From Hymenobacter aerilatus (GTDB lineage: Bacteria; Bacteroidota; Bacteroidia; Cytophagales; Hymenobacteraceae): DNA of 64,000 nt. The position numbers were made by a program, and so were the translations under genes. The notes beneath the pieces are model-generated. The model saw nothing but the letters and a program-made list of their open reading frames with translations. It was not told where the DNA came from and did not search any database. This document shows, in pieces, positions 34,815 through 45,421 of this stretch (position 1 is its first letter; every line of letters starts with the position of its first letter). The stretch spans positions 558,001 to 622,000 of the forward strand of contig NZ_CP095053.1 in NCBI RefSeq assembly GCF_022921095.1, read 5' to 3'.

Positions 34815-35870
34815 TTACGGAATGATCTTCTCCGCTTTCAAGTGTTCAAACTGGTTGCGGAAGGACGTAAAGCTGTCGAGGTGCATGTCGTGAAAGCCGA
34901 AGCGGCGTAGCTTGTTCACGTCGAAGAATGCATCGGCCTCCATGTTGAAAATAAAATCGCCAAAGCCCCACTGTGCTAACTCGTCGAGCGTGTGCTATTT
35001 GAGGCCGTACTTCTGCACCATGCGCTCCCATAGCTCGGCTTTATCGGCCATGTATTCCTGGAGCGGAAACGTAATCGGCTCGGCGTAGTCTACTCCAAAA
35101 TACTCGGCAAAGCGCGGCCACAACTGCTGCCAGCGAAAAATGTCGCCATTGGTGATATTGAAAATCTCCTCGTTGCATTCTTGGTGGGTCGAAACCCACT
35201 CCATGCCTTTGGCCAGGAGGGTAGCATCGGTCACGTTCACTAGCACCTCGTATGCTTTCAGGCTTCCAGGAAACCGGAAAGGAACCCGCAGCTCCTTGCA
35301 CAAGCTGGCATACACCGCAATTAGGTTCGCCAGGTTCATGGGGTTGCCCACCGCAAACCCTACCACAATATCGGGACGCACGGCCGTCCAGCTCCATGCT
35401 TTTCCCACGGAGTGCTCGCGCAGAAAGTCCTCTTGACTGTAGTAGAAGTTGGGAGGAAAGTGGCGCGGGTCGGTTTCCAGGGCCGGTGTTTTGTAGCGGC
35501 CCAAATGGGCTCCGTAGGCTTTACCCCCCTGAATGAACGTGAGATGCCGCAGATTGGGAGCTACCTGCTCCAAACCCGTCACCAGGTTCCGAAGCAACTC
35601 AAGGTTTACCTGCGTCTGAGCCGCCAGGGTTTTGCCTTCGATGTAAGCCGCATAGATAACGTGCGTAACCTCACGCAGCTGCGCAGCCTTGTGTAGTACC
35701 GCCTGTGCATCAAGCAAATCTAGTTGCACATACGGCGCCGCGGTATCGTAGTCCAGCGGCGAGGCCGACGTAACAAGAGTATTCCAGTTGCCGGTTGAGT
35801 GGAGGTAGTCAACAGCAGTACGGCCAATGATGCCGTTGCCGCCAACGACTAGCACAGTGTTCGTGGACAT
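34815..35870 (-). pseudogene. PRISE-like SDR interrupted by an in-frame amber codon
   Basis: Full-length frame would be 351 aa. Residues 1-291 are an SDR with VVGGNGIIGRTAVDYL (NAD(P) loop) and the NFYYSQEDFL motif of progesterone-5beta-reductase/iridoid-synthase-like enzymes. A TAG at 34995-34997 stops the frame after YGLK; beyond it the same frame runs on for 59 codons (HTLDELAQWGFGDFIFN ... LKAEKIIP) to a TAA at 34815, exactly the family's C-terminus. A single CAG-to-TAG change would explain it. Either a fresh pseudogene, a truncated active protein, read-through, or a sequence error. Confidence 0.85.
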
Positions 35871-35972
35871 AGTGTTTGGGTGAAAGAGAAACGTGTAATG
35901 GCCTTGTATCCGGCCGTTGGGGCGAGAACACGCACCGTTAAGCCCTGAGGGGTACCATTACCTAAACAGCTA

Positions 35973-37406
35973 CTACTCGCCGCCGTACTTGCTTTTGCCA
36001 CCGCCGCCTGCGTCCATGCGTACGATGCGGGGTGTAAAGGAGCCCAGCACATCAACCAGGTCACGCTGGTGCGCCATCACTTGGTGAATGTCTTTATACG
36101 CCATGGGTGCCTCATCCAGCCCGCCGCCAATCAGCTCGATGCCGTGGTCGCGCAGGTAGCGGCGCACGTTGCCCTCCGAGAGCTGCTGCTTGGCCTGCGT
36201 GCGCGACATCTTACGCCCTGCTCCGTGCGACGCCGACTGAATGGAACCCTGCTCGCCTCTACCCCGCACAATAAAGCCGGGTGCCGTCATAGACCCTGGA
36301 ATGATGCCCAGCACGCCTGCGCCGGCCGGCGTGGCGCCCTTGCGGTGCACAATGGCCTCGCGGCCATCGGCTAAGGTTTCTTTCCAGGCAAAGTTGTGGT
36401 GGTTTTCCACTTTTGCCAGGGGCTTTTCGCCCAAGGCCTGGCTCAGACGACGGTGAATATCGCGGTGGCAGGCTGAGGCGTAGTCGCCGGCCAGGTTCAT
36501 GGCCCGCCAATATTCTTGTCCTTCCTGGCTGTCGAGGTCGAGCCAGGCGAGGTAGCGCGCTTCCGGGGGTAGAGGGCACTTGCTCATGGCTACCTTGGTG
36601 TAGTGCTGGGCAATGGCTGCTCCTAATCCCCGTGAGCCGCTGTGCGAGAGCAAGCCCATGTAGTGTCCAACGGGCAGGTTCAGCTCGTTGTCTTCGGTGG
36701 TGATATCCACCACGCCCCATTCCACGAAGTGGTTGCCGGAGCCCGAGGAGCCCAACTGACTAATTGCCGCGTCGCGCTTGCCCCGCACCACGGCAATTTC
36801 CTTGAACTCGGGCCGATCCAGAATGGGGTCATCGGTGGGGTTTTTGAACACTTCCTTCCCACCGAAACGGGTGTTCGCGTGCAGCAGCTTTTTCAGCTCC
36901 TGGGTGCGCTGCTCAAGGTAGCGCGGTGGCAACGCAAACACCGACAGGGCCATGCGGCACCCAATGTCCATGCCTACCCCGTAGGGAATGACGGCGTTAT
37001 CGACGGCTAACACGCCCCCAATGGGTAGGCCGTAGCCCTGGTGCGCGTCGGGCATGAGGGCACCGTCTAGGGTGATGGGCAGCTGCATGGCCGTATCCAT
37101 CTGCTTGCGGGCGCCATCCTCAATGAAGGCTTCGCCGTAGCGGCGGTAGTCTTTTATCTCGGGGTTCAGGCCCACCTTGCGGCTGGGATCGGGCACAAAC
37201 TCCTTGGCCAGCTCCCGCCACAGCGAGTCGCGCAGGTAGGCGTAGGGGTCTTCCTTAATCTTGCGCAGCAACGCCAAGGCGCTGCCTTTGTCCAGCTTGC
37301 TGAGCTGCCGATCTTCCAGAATGTCCAGCGCCAAGTTGATGGCGTTGCCTTCCGGGTAGCCTAGTTTGCGCAGGTCGCTGCCGTGTAGCTTGGTGGGTTT
37401 TGCCAT
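35973..37406 (-). CDS. rtcB: RtcB-family RNA-splicing ligase
   Basis: 477 aa. Metal and catalytic motifs in order: MPDAHQGYGLPIGG (Asp120, His122), GVGMDIGCR (Cys150), GSGNHFVEWG, SHSGSRGLG, VENHHNFAW, HRKGATPAG, and SASHGAGR with His394, the expected guanylylated residue. It joins 3'-phosphate or 2',3'-cyclic phosphate RNA ends to 5'-OH ends with GTP and Mn2+. No archease, RtcA or RtcR gene is nearby, so it may act in general RNA repair. Confidence 0.95.
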   Translation of the reverse strand: MAKPTKLHGSDLRKLGYPEGNAINLALDILEDRQLSKLDKGSALALLRKIKEDPYAYLRDSLWRELAKEFVPDPSRKVGLNPEIKDYRRYGEAFIEDGARKQMDTAMQLPITLDGALMPDAHQGYGLPIGGVLAVDNAVIPYGVGMDIGCRMALSVFALPPRYLEQRTQELKKLLHANTRFGGKEVFKNPTDDPILDRPEFKEIAVVRGKRDAAISQLGSSGSGNHFVEWGVVDITTEDNELNLPVGHYMGLLSHSGSRGLGAAIAQHYTKVAMSKCPLPPEARYLAWLDLDSQEGQEYWRAMNLAGDYASACHRDIHRRLSQALGEKPLAKVENHHNFAWKETLADGREAIVHRKGATPAGAGVLGIIPGSMTAPGFIVRGRGEQGSIQSASHGAGRKMSRTQAKQQLSEGNVRRYLRDHGIELIGGGLDEAPMAYKDIHQVMAHQRDLVDVLGSFTPRIVRMDAGGGGKSKYGGE

Positions 37407-38162
37407 AGCGTTGCAGGGATGAGTGTGGCTAGTTGTAGCGCGAATTCCTGATTCTAGGTTATAGAGGAGCTACAAGCAACCTGCAAGCGAAACGGGCTAA
37501 TTAGGCGGGACGGACACAGCAAGGCGCTGCGTTGAGGAATCTGCTGATTACAACTGGTCGTGGTTGCCTACCATTGCCAAAATGAATAGAGCGTGCTGCA
37601 ACAGACAGCCTGACGCCCCATTTTTAGGCGCTTAGTGCATACGAGGAGCTTAGTTCGCTGCATTGATCTTCGTGTAGGCAGTACACCATAGAACCCCTTA
37701 AGATGCAACTTGCTTTTTATCAATATTCTAATGACAATTTCCGTACTGTGTACTAAGTACAAATACGGAGAGTAGTGGAAAAACAGGCCCGGAAAAATAA
37801 GTATTTCCTGTACCGCTTCGCTTGAGCAGATGCCGTTATACAGGATATGTTCTTATCCCCTCCTTCTCTTGCTATAAATCCTGAATTCACATTCACCGAT
37901 GTGGTTGTGCCTTTACATCACTTGGCTGCTCCCTTTGCCATTCGTTCCTCGTCAGTCCGGCCTGCTATGAGCCGGCGTTGGAAGATAGCATGGGCGTGGT
38001 AGCTAGCTGGGTTACATGCATCCTTACGGCAACTCGTAGCGACGGACTGGGAACTCAGCTGGGCCACTACGGCGCCATTGTCATTCCCGAGAGATAGTAC
38101 GCACACCCCTATTGGCTACGGCAGGCAGGTGCGTGTGTACTATGTAGCTTCTCCTCCTACTT
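37407..38162. other. Long region without intact genes
   Basis: About 750 bp upstream of rtcB with lower GC than its surroundings. Short open frames (for example 37848-38000) resemble nothing I know. Together with the remnant at 38163-38481 it looks like decayed coding DNA. Confidence 0.5.
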
Positions 38163-38481
38163 ATGTCTACTAACATTCCGCAGCCGAAGGGCTGCCTGCT
38201 TGCTATTGGCGGCCACAAGTAGCGTCAAAAGGCTGATGAAAAAACACCGAGCCAAGAGGTATCGACCGATTTTATGTTGCAGCGTTTTGTGGATGAGTTG
38301 CTAGAGCAACGGCATGGTGGTGCTCGATAGGCATCATGGCACCGGCAACACCATCTACGCCATTGCGCCCAGTGAGGTATTCTCTATTTGTGACTTGCGA
38401 CTGCACATGCCTTCCAAAGGCCAACGCTTCATACTACCCGACTTCAACGAGCTTTTCACTTGCTGCGCCTCTTCTTTCTGA
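38163..38481 (+). pseudogene. Decayed cyanophycinase-like (peptidase S51) fragment
   Basis: From the ATG at 38163 the frame reads MSTNIPQPKGCLLAIGGHK, stop, then QEVSTDFMLQRFVDELLEQR, like the start of cyanophycinase proteins (PKG.LIAIGG...FV.E). After a further stop another frame gives NTIYAIAPSEVFSICDLRLH then MPSKGQRFILPDF to a TGA at 38481, like their C-terminus. The middle is missing. Identification is tentative since it rests on remembered family patterns. Confidence 0.4.
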
Positions 38482-38484
38482 CAG

Positions 38485-40701
38485 ATGTCTAAAACCATCA
38501 TTATTTCCAACCGCCTACCTACCAAAGTGCAGCGCACGGCCACGGGCCTCACGTTTCAGCCCAGCGAGGGCGGGCTGGCTACGGGCCTCGGCTCCATCTA
38601 CCAAGCCGGGGACAATGTGTGGGTAGGCTGGCCCGGTCTCTCCGTAGATGAGTCCGCCGAACAGGACCAGGTACGCGAGCAGCTGAGTGCCGATAGCATG
38701 GCCCCGGTATTCCTGAGCGAAGCTGAAATCCGGGATTTCTACGAGGGCTTCAGCAACTCCACACTCTGGCCCACCTTTCACTACTTCCCGCAGTATGCCA
38801 CCTACGAGCAGGCGCACTGGGACGCCTATGTGGCCGTAAACGAGAAATTCTGCCAGGCTGTGCTAGAACTGGCTGGCCCCGACGATACCATCTGGGTACA
38901 GGATTATCAGCTACTGCTGTTACCCGAAATGCTGCGCCGTGAGCGTCCGGAGGCCACTATTGGCTTTTTTCTGCACATTCCGTTTCCCTCGTATGAGTTG
39001 CTGCGGGGCCTACCCTGGGGCGCCGAGCTGCTGCGCGGTATGTTGGGCGCCGACCTTATTGGTTTCCACACCTTCGACTACATGCAGCACTTTCTGAGTG
39101 CAGTGTCGCGCTTGTTGGGGCTCTCCAACCACAACGGGCAGGTGGAGATGCCCGACCGCCCGGTGCTGGTCGATGCCTTCCCCATGGGCATTGACTACCA
39201 GCGCTACGCCGAAGCGGCCATTTCGAAGGCCGTGCAGCACCATGAGCAGGCATACCGGGAGGCGCTGGGTGACACCCGGGTCGTACTATCCATCGACCGG
39301 CTCGACTATTCTAAGGGTATTGCCCAGCGCCTGCACGCCTTTGAGGAGCTGCTATTGCAACACCCCGAGTGGCACGAGCGAGTGAATTTGCTGATGGTCG
39401 TGGTGCCCTCCCGCGACCGGGTGGCGCAGTACGCCGCCCTCAAGGAGGAAATTGATGAACTGGTAGGCCGAATCAACGCGCAGTACCGCACCATCAGCTG
39501 GAATCCCATTCACTACTTCTACCGCTCCTTTCCCTTCGATGAGCTGTCGGCCTTGTACTGCCTGGCCGACGTGGCCCTGGTGACGCCCGTGCGCGATGGT
39601 ATGAACCTGGTTGCCAAAGAGTTTATTGCCAGCAAAGCCAACCAGCGCGGGGTACTTATCCTAAGCGAGCGGGCCGGTGCGGCGCAGGAGCTGGCCGAGG
39701 CCCTGCTGATCAACCCAACCGATACCAATCAAATGGTGGAGTCGCTGCACGAAGCCCTGCGCCTGCCTGCTGAGGAGCAACAGGCCCGCATGACGGCTAT
39801 GCAGCAGCTGGTGCGGCAGTACGATGTATTTGCCTGGACGCGGCTGTTTATGGACCGCCTGGCCTACAGCAAAATCAAGCAGCAAACCCTAGCTACCGAT
39901 GTGCTGGATACCCAGGCCCAAAACCAGTTGCGTCACGATTACGCAGTGGCCGAAAGGCGTCTACTGTTATTTGACTACGACGGTACGCTGGTCCGCTTCA
40001 CCCACAACCCGCAGCACGCCCGCCCCGACCAGGAGCTACTGAAGCTTTTGGGCAACCTGGCAGCCGATGCGCGCAACCAGGTAGTCGTTATCAGCGGGCG
40101 CGACCGGACCACGCTGGAACGCTGGCTGGGGCACTTGCCCATCGATTTTATTGCCGAGCACGGCGTGTGGCTGCGCCGGGCCGGCGGCAGCTGGCACCTG
40201 TTTCAGGAAGGGCTTCGCGCCGAGTGGAAACGTGATATCCGGCCTATTCTGGACCAATATGTAAGCCGCACCCCGGGCTCCTCTATCGAAGAAAAGGACT
40301 ACTCCTTGGTGTGGCACTACCGCCGTGCCGATGCCGGCTTGGGCGCCCTGCGTGCCCGCGACCTGCTAAATCACCTCACCTTCATGACGTCCAATACCGA
40401 TTTGCACGTGCTGGAGGGCAAGAAAGTACTGGAGATCAAGCACGCCGGCATCCACAAAGGCACGGCCGCTGCTCAATGGCTCGGACCCGAGCCACCGCCC
40501 TTTGTCTTGGCGCTGGGCGACGACCGTACCGACGAGGACACCTTTGCAGCCCTACCCCCGGAGGCGTACACCCTGAAGGTAGGCCCCACGCCCCGCTCGC
40601 TGGCGCGCTATGCCGTGAGCAACGTGGCCCACGTGCGCCAGCTGCTAAGCAGTTTGCTGCAAATAGAGACAATAGTTCCACCAGCGGTTCTCAGCGCATA
40701 A
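38485..40701 (+). CDS. otsAB: Bifunctional trehalose-6-phosphate synthase/phosphatase
   Basis: 738 aa fusion. Residues 1-470 are a GT20 synthase: [47 protein letters not shown], and [11 protein letters not shown]. Residues 485-738 are a HAD phosphatase with [10 protein letters not shown] (nucleophile Asp497), [23 protein letters not shown] and [12 protein letters not shown]. It makes trehalose from UDP- or ADP-glucose and glucose-6-phosphate. The GH63 gene follows after 6 bp, so the two are an operon. It starts 3 bp after the S51-like remnant. Confidence 0.96.
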   Translation: MSKTIIISNRLPTKVQRTATGLTFQPSEGGLATGLGSIYQAGDNVWVGWPGLSVDESAEQDQVREQLSADSMAPVFLSEAEIRDFYEGFSNSTLWPTFHYFPQYATYEQAHWDAYVAVNEKFCQAVLELAGPDDTIWVQDYQLLLLPEMLRRERPEATIGFFLHIPFPSYELLRGLPWGAELLRGMLGADLIGFHTFDYMQHFLSAVSRLLGLSNHNGQVEMPDRPVLVDAFPMGIDYQRYAEAAISKAVQHHEQAYREALGDTRVVLSIDRLDYSKGIAQRLHAFEELLLQHPEWHERVNLLMVVVPSRDRVAQYAALKEEIDELVGRINAQYRTISWNPIHYFYRSFPFDELSALYCLADVALVTPVRDGMNLVAKEFIASKANQRGVLILSERAGAAQELAEALLINPTDTNQMVESLHEALRLPAEEQQARMTAMQQLVRQYDVFAWTRLFMDRLAYSKIKQQTLATDVLDTQAQNQLRHDYAVAERRLLLFDYDGTLVRFTHNPQHARPDQELLKLLGNLAADARNQVVVISGRDRTTLERWLGHLPIDFIAEHGVWLRRAGGSWHLFQEGLRAEWKRDIRPILDQYVSRTPGSSIEEKDYSLVWHYRRADAGLGALRARDLLNHLTFMTSNTDLHVLEGKKVLEIKHAGIHKGTAAAQWLGPEPPPFVLALGDDRTDEDTFAALPPEAYTLKVGPTPRSLARYAVSNVAHVRQLLSSLLQIETIVPPAVLSA

Positions 40702-40707
40702 TAGTTC

Positions 40708-43386
40708 ATGCACACGTTCTTTATGAGCCCAGAACACCTACGCTTAGCGGAAGACCACGCCGAAACTGCTGCCTGGAAGAAATTCGGGCCCTATCTGACC
40801 GAACGGCAATGGGGCACAGTGCGCGAAGACTACTCGTCTGACGGCAACGCCTGGAACTACGTGACCCACGACATGGCCCGCAGCTACGCCTACCGCTGGG
40901 GCGAGGAAGGCATTGGTGGCGTGAGCGACGCCCGGCAGTTGCTGTGCCTGAGTGTAGGCCTCTGGAACGGCCAGGATGAGATGCTGAAGGAGCGCCTGTT
41001 TGGCCTGACCAACGGAGAAGGTAACCACGGCGAGGATGTGAAGGAGCTGTACTACTATCTCGACAGCACCCCTACCCACTCTTATATGCGGATGCTCTAT
41101 AAGTATCCACAACAGGCATTTCCCTATGCACAGTTGCGTGCGCAAAACGCCCAACGCACGCGGCAGGAGCCCGAGTACGAACTGCTCGACACAGGCATCT
41201 TCGACGAAAATCGCTACTTCGACGTGTTCATTGAATACGCCAAAGCGGGACCGGAAGACCTGCTACTGCAACTGACGGTGCATAACCGGGGTCCGGAAGC
41301 GGCAGTTTTGCACGTGTTACCGCAGGCGTGGTTTCGCAACACCTGGTCCTTTGAACACCTCCGCCCCCGCCCACAGCTGCGCAGCACGGAGTCGGGTGTT
41401 GTGCACTTGGCGCACCCAGAGCTAGGGGAGTACCACCTCTACTGTGACCAGGCTCCAGCGCTGCTTTTTTGCGACAACGACACCAATGGGGTCCGCCTCT
41501 ACAACAGGCCCTATGAAGGACAATTCTATAAGGATGGCATCAACGAGTACCTTGTAGAGGGCAAGCAGGAGGCCATCAACCCGGCGCAGCACGGCACCAA
41601 AGTAGCTGCGCACTACCAGTTAACGGTGGCTGCCGGACAGGCGCAGACCGTGCGGGTGCGCTTGTGCAAAACGTCACACCCGGCTCCATTTGCTGACTTC
41701 AGTCAGGTAGTTGCCCAGCGCCAGCAGGAGGCCGATGCGTTCTACGCCAGCCTACAGGAGGGCGTAGCAGACCTCGATGCTCGCAACGTGCAGCGGCAAG
41801 CCTTTGCCGGCATGCTCTGGAGCAAGCAGTTCTATTACTACGACCTGAACCAGTGGCTCGACGGTGACCCCAACTTTGTGGCGCCCCCGAGTGAGCGGCG
41901 CCAGGGCCGCAATAATGACTGGCGCCACCTCTACAACGCCGACATCATCTCCATGCCCGACAAGTGGGAGTACCCCTGGTACGCGGCCTGGGATTTGGCC
42001 TTCCACTGCATTCCACTGGCGATGGTCGATGCGGAGTTTGCCAAGCAGCAGCTACGCCTACTCACGCGCGACTGGTATATGCACCCCAACGGCCAGCTGC
42101 CCGCCTACGAGTGGAACCTCTCCGACGCCAACCCGCCCGTGCATGCCTGGGCTACCTGGCGCGTGTACCAGATGGACCAAAAGACGCGCGGCCACGGCGA
42201 CACCGTCTTTCTGGAGGCCATGTTCCACAAGCTCAATCTGAACTTCTCGTGGTGGGTGAACCGGAAAGACCGCAACGGCCGCAACATCTTCGAGGGCGGC
42301 TTTCTGGGGTTGGATAATATTGGCGTGTTCGACCGCTCGGCGCCCCTACCCACCGGCGGCTATATTGAGCAGAGCGACGGCACCAGCTGGATGGCCATGT
42401 ACGCGCTGAACCTGATGCGCATTGCCCTAGAGCTGGCTCTTACTAACCCGGTCTACCAGGAGATGGCCAGCAAGTTTTTCGAGCATTTCCTCTACATCGT
42501 GGAAGCGATGACCAGAGGTGGCGATGGACAATTCAACTTATGGGACGAGGAGGATAGCTTTTATTACGATGTGCTGCACACCCCCGATGGCGTCCGCACC
42601 AAGCTCAAGGTGCGCTCCATCGTGGGGTTGATACCGTTGTTTGCTGTGGAAGTACTCGACGACACGCTACTCAACGCGCTGCCCGAATTTGCGCAGCGTC
42701 TGCGCTGGCTGCTCCACAACCGCCCGCACCTGGCCGAGCTGGTGTCGCAATGGCAGGTACCGGGCCAAGGGGCGCGGCATCGGCTGTCGTTGCTGCGCAG
42801 CCACCGCCTCCAGTGCTTGCTTACCCGTATGCTGGATGAGCAGGAGTTTCTGTCAGAGTTTGGCATTCGGGCGTTGTCGCGCTACCACCGGGAGCACCCC
42901 TACCACTTCCCCACAGCCGAGGCCGACTTTACCGTAGCCTATCTGCCCGGCGAGTCGGATTCTGATATGTTTGGCGGCAACTCCAACTGGCGCGGCCCCA
43001 TCTGGTTTCCTATCAACTACCTCCTTATTGAGTCACTGCAGCGCTTCTACGCCTATTACGGCGATGGTTTTCAAGTGGAATACCCAACGGGCTCCGGCCA
43101 ACGCTGCACCCTGCAAGAAGTTGCCACCGCTCTCACGGCACGCTTAAGCAAGCTGTTTCTGCGGGATGCTACGGGCCAGCGACCCGCTTTTGGGGCCAAC
43201 GAACGGCTGCAATACGACCCGCACTTCCGCGATTACCCCTTATTTTACGAATACTTCCACGGCGACGACGGCCGTGGCTTGGGCGCCAGCCACCAAACCG
43301 GCTGGACCGGCCTGCTGGCCTGCCTGCTCGCCTCCCAAAGTCTGACACGTATTCCCGCCGAGCAGGATGCTGAAGCCGGTGCTTGA
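40708..43386 (+). CDS. GH63-like glucosidase
   Basis: 892 aa; an alternative ATG is five codons in ([12 protein letters not shown]). Features of bacterial MGH1/GH63 proteins: [20 protein letters not shown] near the start, [18 protein letters not shown], the (alpha/alpha)6 barrel with [38 protein letters not shown], and a closing [14 protein letters not shown]. Inverting exo-glucosidase; substrate in bacteria often unknown. Cotranscription with the trehalose synthase suggests an alpha-glucosyl substrate such as glucosylglycerate-type or trehalose-like compounds. No signal peptide. Confidence 0.88.
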   Translation: MHTFFMSPEHLRLAEDHAETAAWKKFGPYLTERQWGTVREDYSSDGNAWNYVTHDMARSYAYRWGEEGIGGVSDARQLLCLSVGLWNGQDEMLKERLFGLTNGEGNHGEDVKELYYYLDSTPTHSYMRMLYKYPQQAFPYAQLRAQNAQRTRQEPEYELLDTGIFDENRYFDVFIEYAKAGPEDLLLQLTVHNRGPEAAVLHVLPQAWFRNTWSFEHLRPRPQLRSTESGVVHLAHPELGEYHLYCDQAPALLFCDNDTNGVRLYNRPYEGQFYKDGINEYLVEGKQEAINPAQHGTKVAAHYQLTVAAGQAQTVRVRLCKTSHPAPFADFSQVVAQRQQEADAFYASLQEGVADLDARNVQRQAFAGMLWSKQFYYYDLNQWLDGDPNFVAPPSERRQGRNNDWRHLYNADIISMPDKWEYPWYAAWDLAFHCIPLAMVDAEFAKQQLRLLTRDWYMHPNGQLPAYEWNLSDANPPVHAWATWRVYQMDQKTRGHGDTVFLEAMFHKLNLNFSWWVNRKDRNGRNIFEGGFLGLDNIGVFDRSAPLPTGGYIEQSDGTSWMAMYALNLMRIALELALTNPVYQEMASKFFEHFLYIVEAMTRGGDGQFNLWDEEDSFYYDVLHTPDGVRTKLKVRSIVGLIPLFAVEVLDDTLLNALPEFAQRLRWLLHNRPHLAELVSQWQVPGQGARHRLSLLRSHRLQCLLTRMLDEQEFLSEFGIRALSRYHREHPYHFPTAEADFTVAYLPGESDSDMFGGNSNWRGPIWFPINYLLIESLQRFYAYYGDGFQVEYPTGSGQRCTLQEVATALTARLSKLFLRDATGQRPAFGANERLQYDPHFRDYPLFYEYFHGDDGRGLGASHQTGWTGLLACLLASQSLTRIPAEQDAEAGA

Positions 43387-43396
43387 AGCACCGGCT
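43374..43396. terminator. Short hairpin at the GH63 stop
   Basis: 11-bp arms AGCCGGTGCTT (43374-43384) and 43386-43396, separated by one base, spanning the GH63 stop codon; between convergent genes. Confidence 0.45.
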
Positions 43397-43405
43397 CAAC
43401 AGCAA

Positions 43406-43609
43406 TCATCCCGCAGCCAGCAAAATCTCCAGGCTCAGGAAGCGCCCATCCTGAAACGAGTACACGAGCTGGCTGCCCGTGGGGCCCAATACCGTTTGCT
43501 CGTCGGGTTGCACAGTCAGCGTTGCGTTGCCCTGCTCCGAGCCTTGCAGCTGGTAGTGAATGTGGAGGGTTTGGCCGAGCATGGCCTGCAGGTTAGCTAA
43601 GTCACTCAT
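43406..43609 (-). CDS. Small hypothetical protein
   Basis: 67 aa from the ATG at 43609 (MSDLANLQAMLGQTLHIHYQ); the open frame to 43807 reads antisense through the IS remnant and is rejected. Predicted small beta-rich protein (TLTVQPDEQTVLG, QLVYSFQDGRFLSLEILL). No family recognised. Soluble, no signal. Confidence 0.5.
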   Translation of the reverse strand: MSDLANLQAMLGQTLHIHYQLQGSEQGNATLTVQPDEQTVLGPTGSQLVYSFQDGRFLSLEILLAAG

Positions 43610-43760
43610 GGAATCGTACGGTTTATAGGAACTAGTGCTTACGATACGCTTTGGATACGCACAAAGATGCGCGGGTAGTGGCCGCTTGGGCTTGCCGGAT
43701 AGGGTAGTATACGGCGAACCTAACCTCCTCCTATTTACTGAGCCGATTGAAAGTAGAACG

Positions 43761-44240
43761 TCAGGCGTTCTGAAGCTCGACTTTAGTGGCGGCAGCCACC
43801 ACCTCATCGGGCGTTAAATTTTGTAACGAGCGGTGCGGTCGAAAGCCATTGTATTCTTGGCGCCATTGCTCAAACTTTTCCTACGCATGCGTCAGCGACA
43901 GGAGCCAGTGCCCTATAGCATCTGCTTATTCAGGCGTAGGTCGGCTAACAGCTGTTTGAGGTGCTGATTTTCCTCTTCCAACTGCTTGAGCCGACGCAGT
44001 TCGGGCACGCCCAAGCCGCCGTACCTTTTTCTTCCAGTTGTAGTAGGTAGCCTTGCTGATGCCCATCTTCGGCACACCTCCGCGACGGTTACCCCGGTGT
44101 CGGCCTAGTGTAGCGCAAACACGATTTGCGCCTCCGTGAACTTAGTCTTTTTCAGGCAATTGTCTCTTGGTTTTAAGGTACGACAAAGTGCCTGAGTTCT
44201 CTACTTTAGCGTGGTCCAGTTTCTTGGGGGAGGTCACCCG
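43761..44240 (-). mobile_element. IS3-family element remnant (IS407-like), internally deleted
   Basis: On the minus strand, LKKTKFTEAQIVFAL, then (after a stop and frameshifts) KMGISKATYYNWKKK and ELRRLKQLEEENQHLKQLLA are an IS3 OrfA with its helix-turn-helix and leucine-zipper parts. The lower end reads FEQWRQEYNGFRPHRSLQNL then TPDEVVAAATKVELQNA, stop at 43761: the OrfB C-terminus. Everything between, including the DDE core, is deleted. The right terminus is probably near 44213-44237 (GTGGTCCAGTTTCTTGGGGG). Not functional. Confidence 0.8.
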
Positions 44241-44565
44241 TATCCGCGAATTAGCAGAACAACTAGACGCCCACCGCAAGCGTTAACAAGCCCAACATCC
44301 CGTCCTCACCCTCAACGACCTCTACAACGTCGTCGAAAAGCTGCGCGCCGGTTAGCCCCTCGCAGCCAAAGGCCAGATACCCTACCAGTTGGGCCCCGCC
44401 TCCGTTGTGCTGAGCCTCCACCAGCAACTCGATGCCGCTGTCGCCGAAGCTTATGGCTGGCCCATGGACCTACCTGACGCGAGATTCTCACCCGCCTCGT
44501 GCGCCTCAATCATGAGCGCGCCCGCGAAGAGCAGGCCGGTCTCGTGCTAAAGCCTTTCACATAAG
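44238..44565 (+). pseudogene. Fragment of a type IIG (MmeI-like) restriction/methyltransferase protein
   Basis: Plus strand: TRIRELAEQLDAHRKR, stop, QAQHPVLTLNDLYNVVEKLR, AG, stop, then LDAAVAEAYGWPMDLPD and, after a one-base frameshift, EILTRLVRLNHERAREEQAG. This is the conserved tail of large MmeI-like class I SAM methyltransferase proteins. Two stops and a frameshift make it dead, and the remaining 800 or so residues are absent. It begins exactly where the IS3 remnant ends, so the IS probably inserted into the gene. Confidence 0.75.
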
Positions 44566-44646
44566 GGGCTTTTTCGGTGGCGTTAACTACGGAAAAGTCG
44601 CAAGCTGTCTGCGCATATTTTCCCGCTATTCACCTAGGTAACTGCC

Positions 44647-44654
44647 TACCTTTG
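44647..44654 (+). promoter_or_regulatory. -7 element of the STN-domain gene
   Basis: TACCTTTG, an exact TAnnTTTG match, 60 bp before the ATG at 44714; the -33 region is T-rich but not clear. Confidence 0.4.
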
Positions 44655-44713
44655 TGCTCACGTATTTCCCCTGTTAAATCCCTCACCCAGCAATCTTGCT
44701 CCAAGCGCACGAC

Positions 44714-45250
44714 ATGAGTACTTCCTTTCTCCGCTTTCTACTGGCAGCCAGTGTTGCTACGGTCACCAGCCTACCAGGAATCGCCCAAACAACACCCACG
44801 CCTCTGCACATTGCCGCGGGTCCGTTGGATAAGGCGCTGCTTGCGCTTTCCAGCCAGACAGGCCATCCAGTGCAGTTCGACCAGCGACTCACCACGTCTT
44901 TTCGCAGCCCCAACGTGCAAGGGACTTTATTACCTGCTCAAGCGCTCATCCAATTAGTGCAAGGCACGGGCTTGGAAGCGCATAATGAGCACAATACGCT
45001 CAGCGTTAGCCGAGTCGATCAGTCGGCCATTGAGCTGCAGGCAGCCACCCTGCAGGCACAGCTAGGCCAAGCGGTCAAGTCTCAAAAAGTAACCCAGCGT
45101 ACGGCAAACAAGCTATATGCGGAATTGGCCGATGTCAGAAGCTCGGTCGTGGAGCTAGCCAAGATGCAGGGTTTCGTCAGCGCAGCGGAGAAAGCGAGCT
45201 ATCAACGCACATTTGCCAAAGTGCAGCACGTCCTGGCCAGCGCGAAATAG
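44714..45250 (+). CDS. Stand-alone STN-domain periplasmic protein
   Basis: 178 aa from the ATG at 44714, opening a signal peptide (MSTSFLRFLLAASVATVTSL ... GIAQ). Residues 28-100 match the secretin/TonB short N-terminal domain: LHIAAGPLDKALLALSSQTG, VQFDQRL, FRSPNVQGTLLPAQALIQLV, GTGLEAHNE. The rest is a charged helical tail (ATLQAQLGQAV ... HVLASAK), not a receptor barrel. STN domains normally begin FecA-like receptors and relay signals to anti-sigma factors; none is adjacent. Confidence 0.75.
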   Translation: MSTSFLRFLLAASVATVTSLPGIAQTTPTPLHIAAGPLDKALLALSSQTGHPVQFDQRLTTSFRSPNVQGTLLPAQALIQLVQGTGLEAHNEHNTLSVSRVDQSAIELQAATLQAQLGQAVKSQKVTQRTANKLYAELADVRSSVVELAKMQGFVSAAEKASYQRTFAKVQHVLASAK

Positions 45251-45421
45251 TAGGCGTTGAGCAGTAATAGGAAAATCATAAGCGCTGCTTTAATCTGATT
45301 CGGTACCCACTTCAACGGGGGATGTTCTTTTCTACCTTCTCTGCTGTACTCTCGTTCCTACGTAAGTAGGGGACCACGCCCTACTTTCGTGGAGAAGTAA
45401 CGCTACCACTAGCCTTGTATC

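Noticed and set aside
38336..38626. Plus-strand frame of 96 codons across the otsAB start
   Set aside because: Overlaps the start of otsAB in another frame and has no protein-like features; the S51-like remnant frame explains the first part better.
43610..43807. N-terminal extension of the small 43406 protein
   Set aside because: The extension reads out of frame through the OrfB tail of the IS3 remnant; the internal ATG at 43609 is the sensible start.
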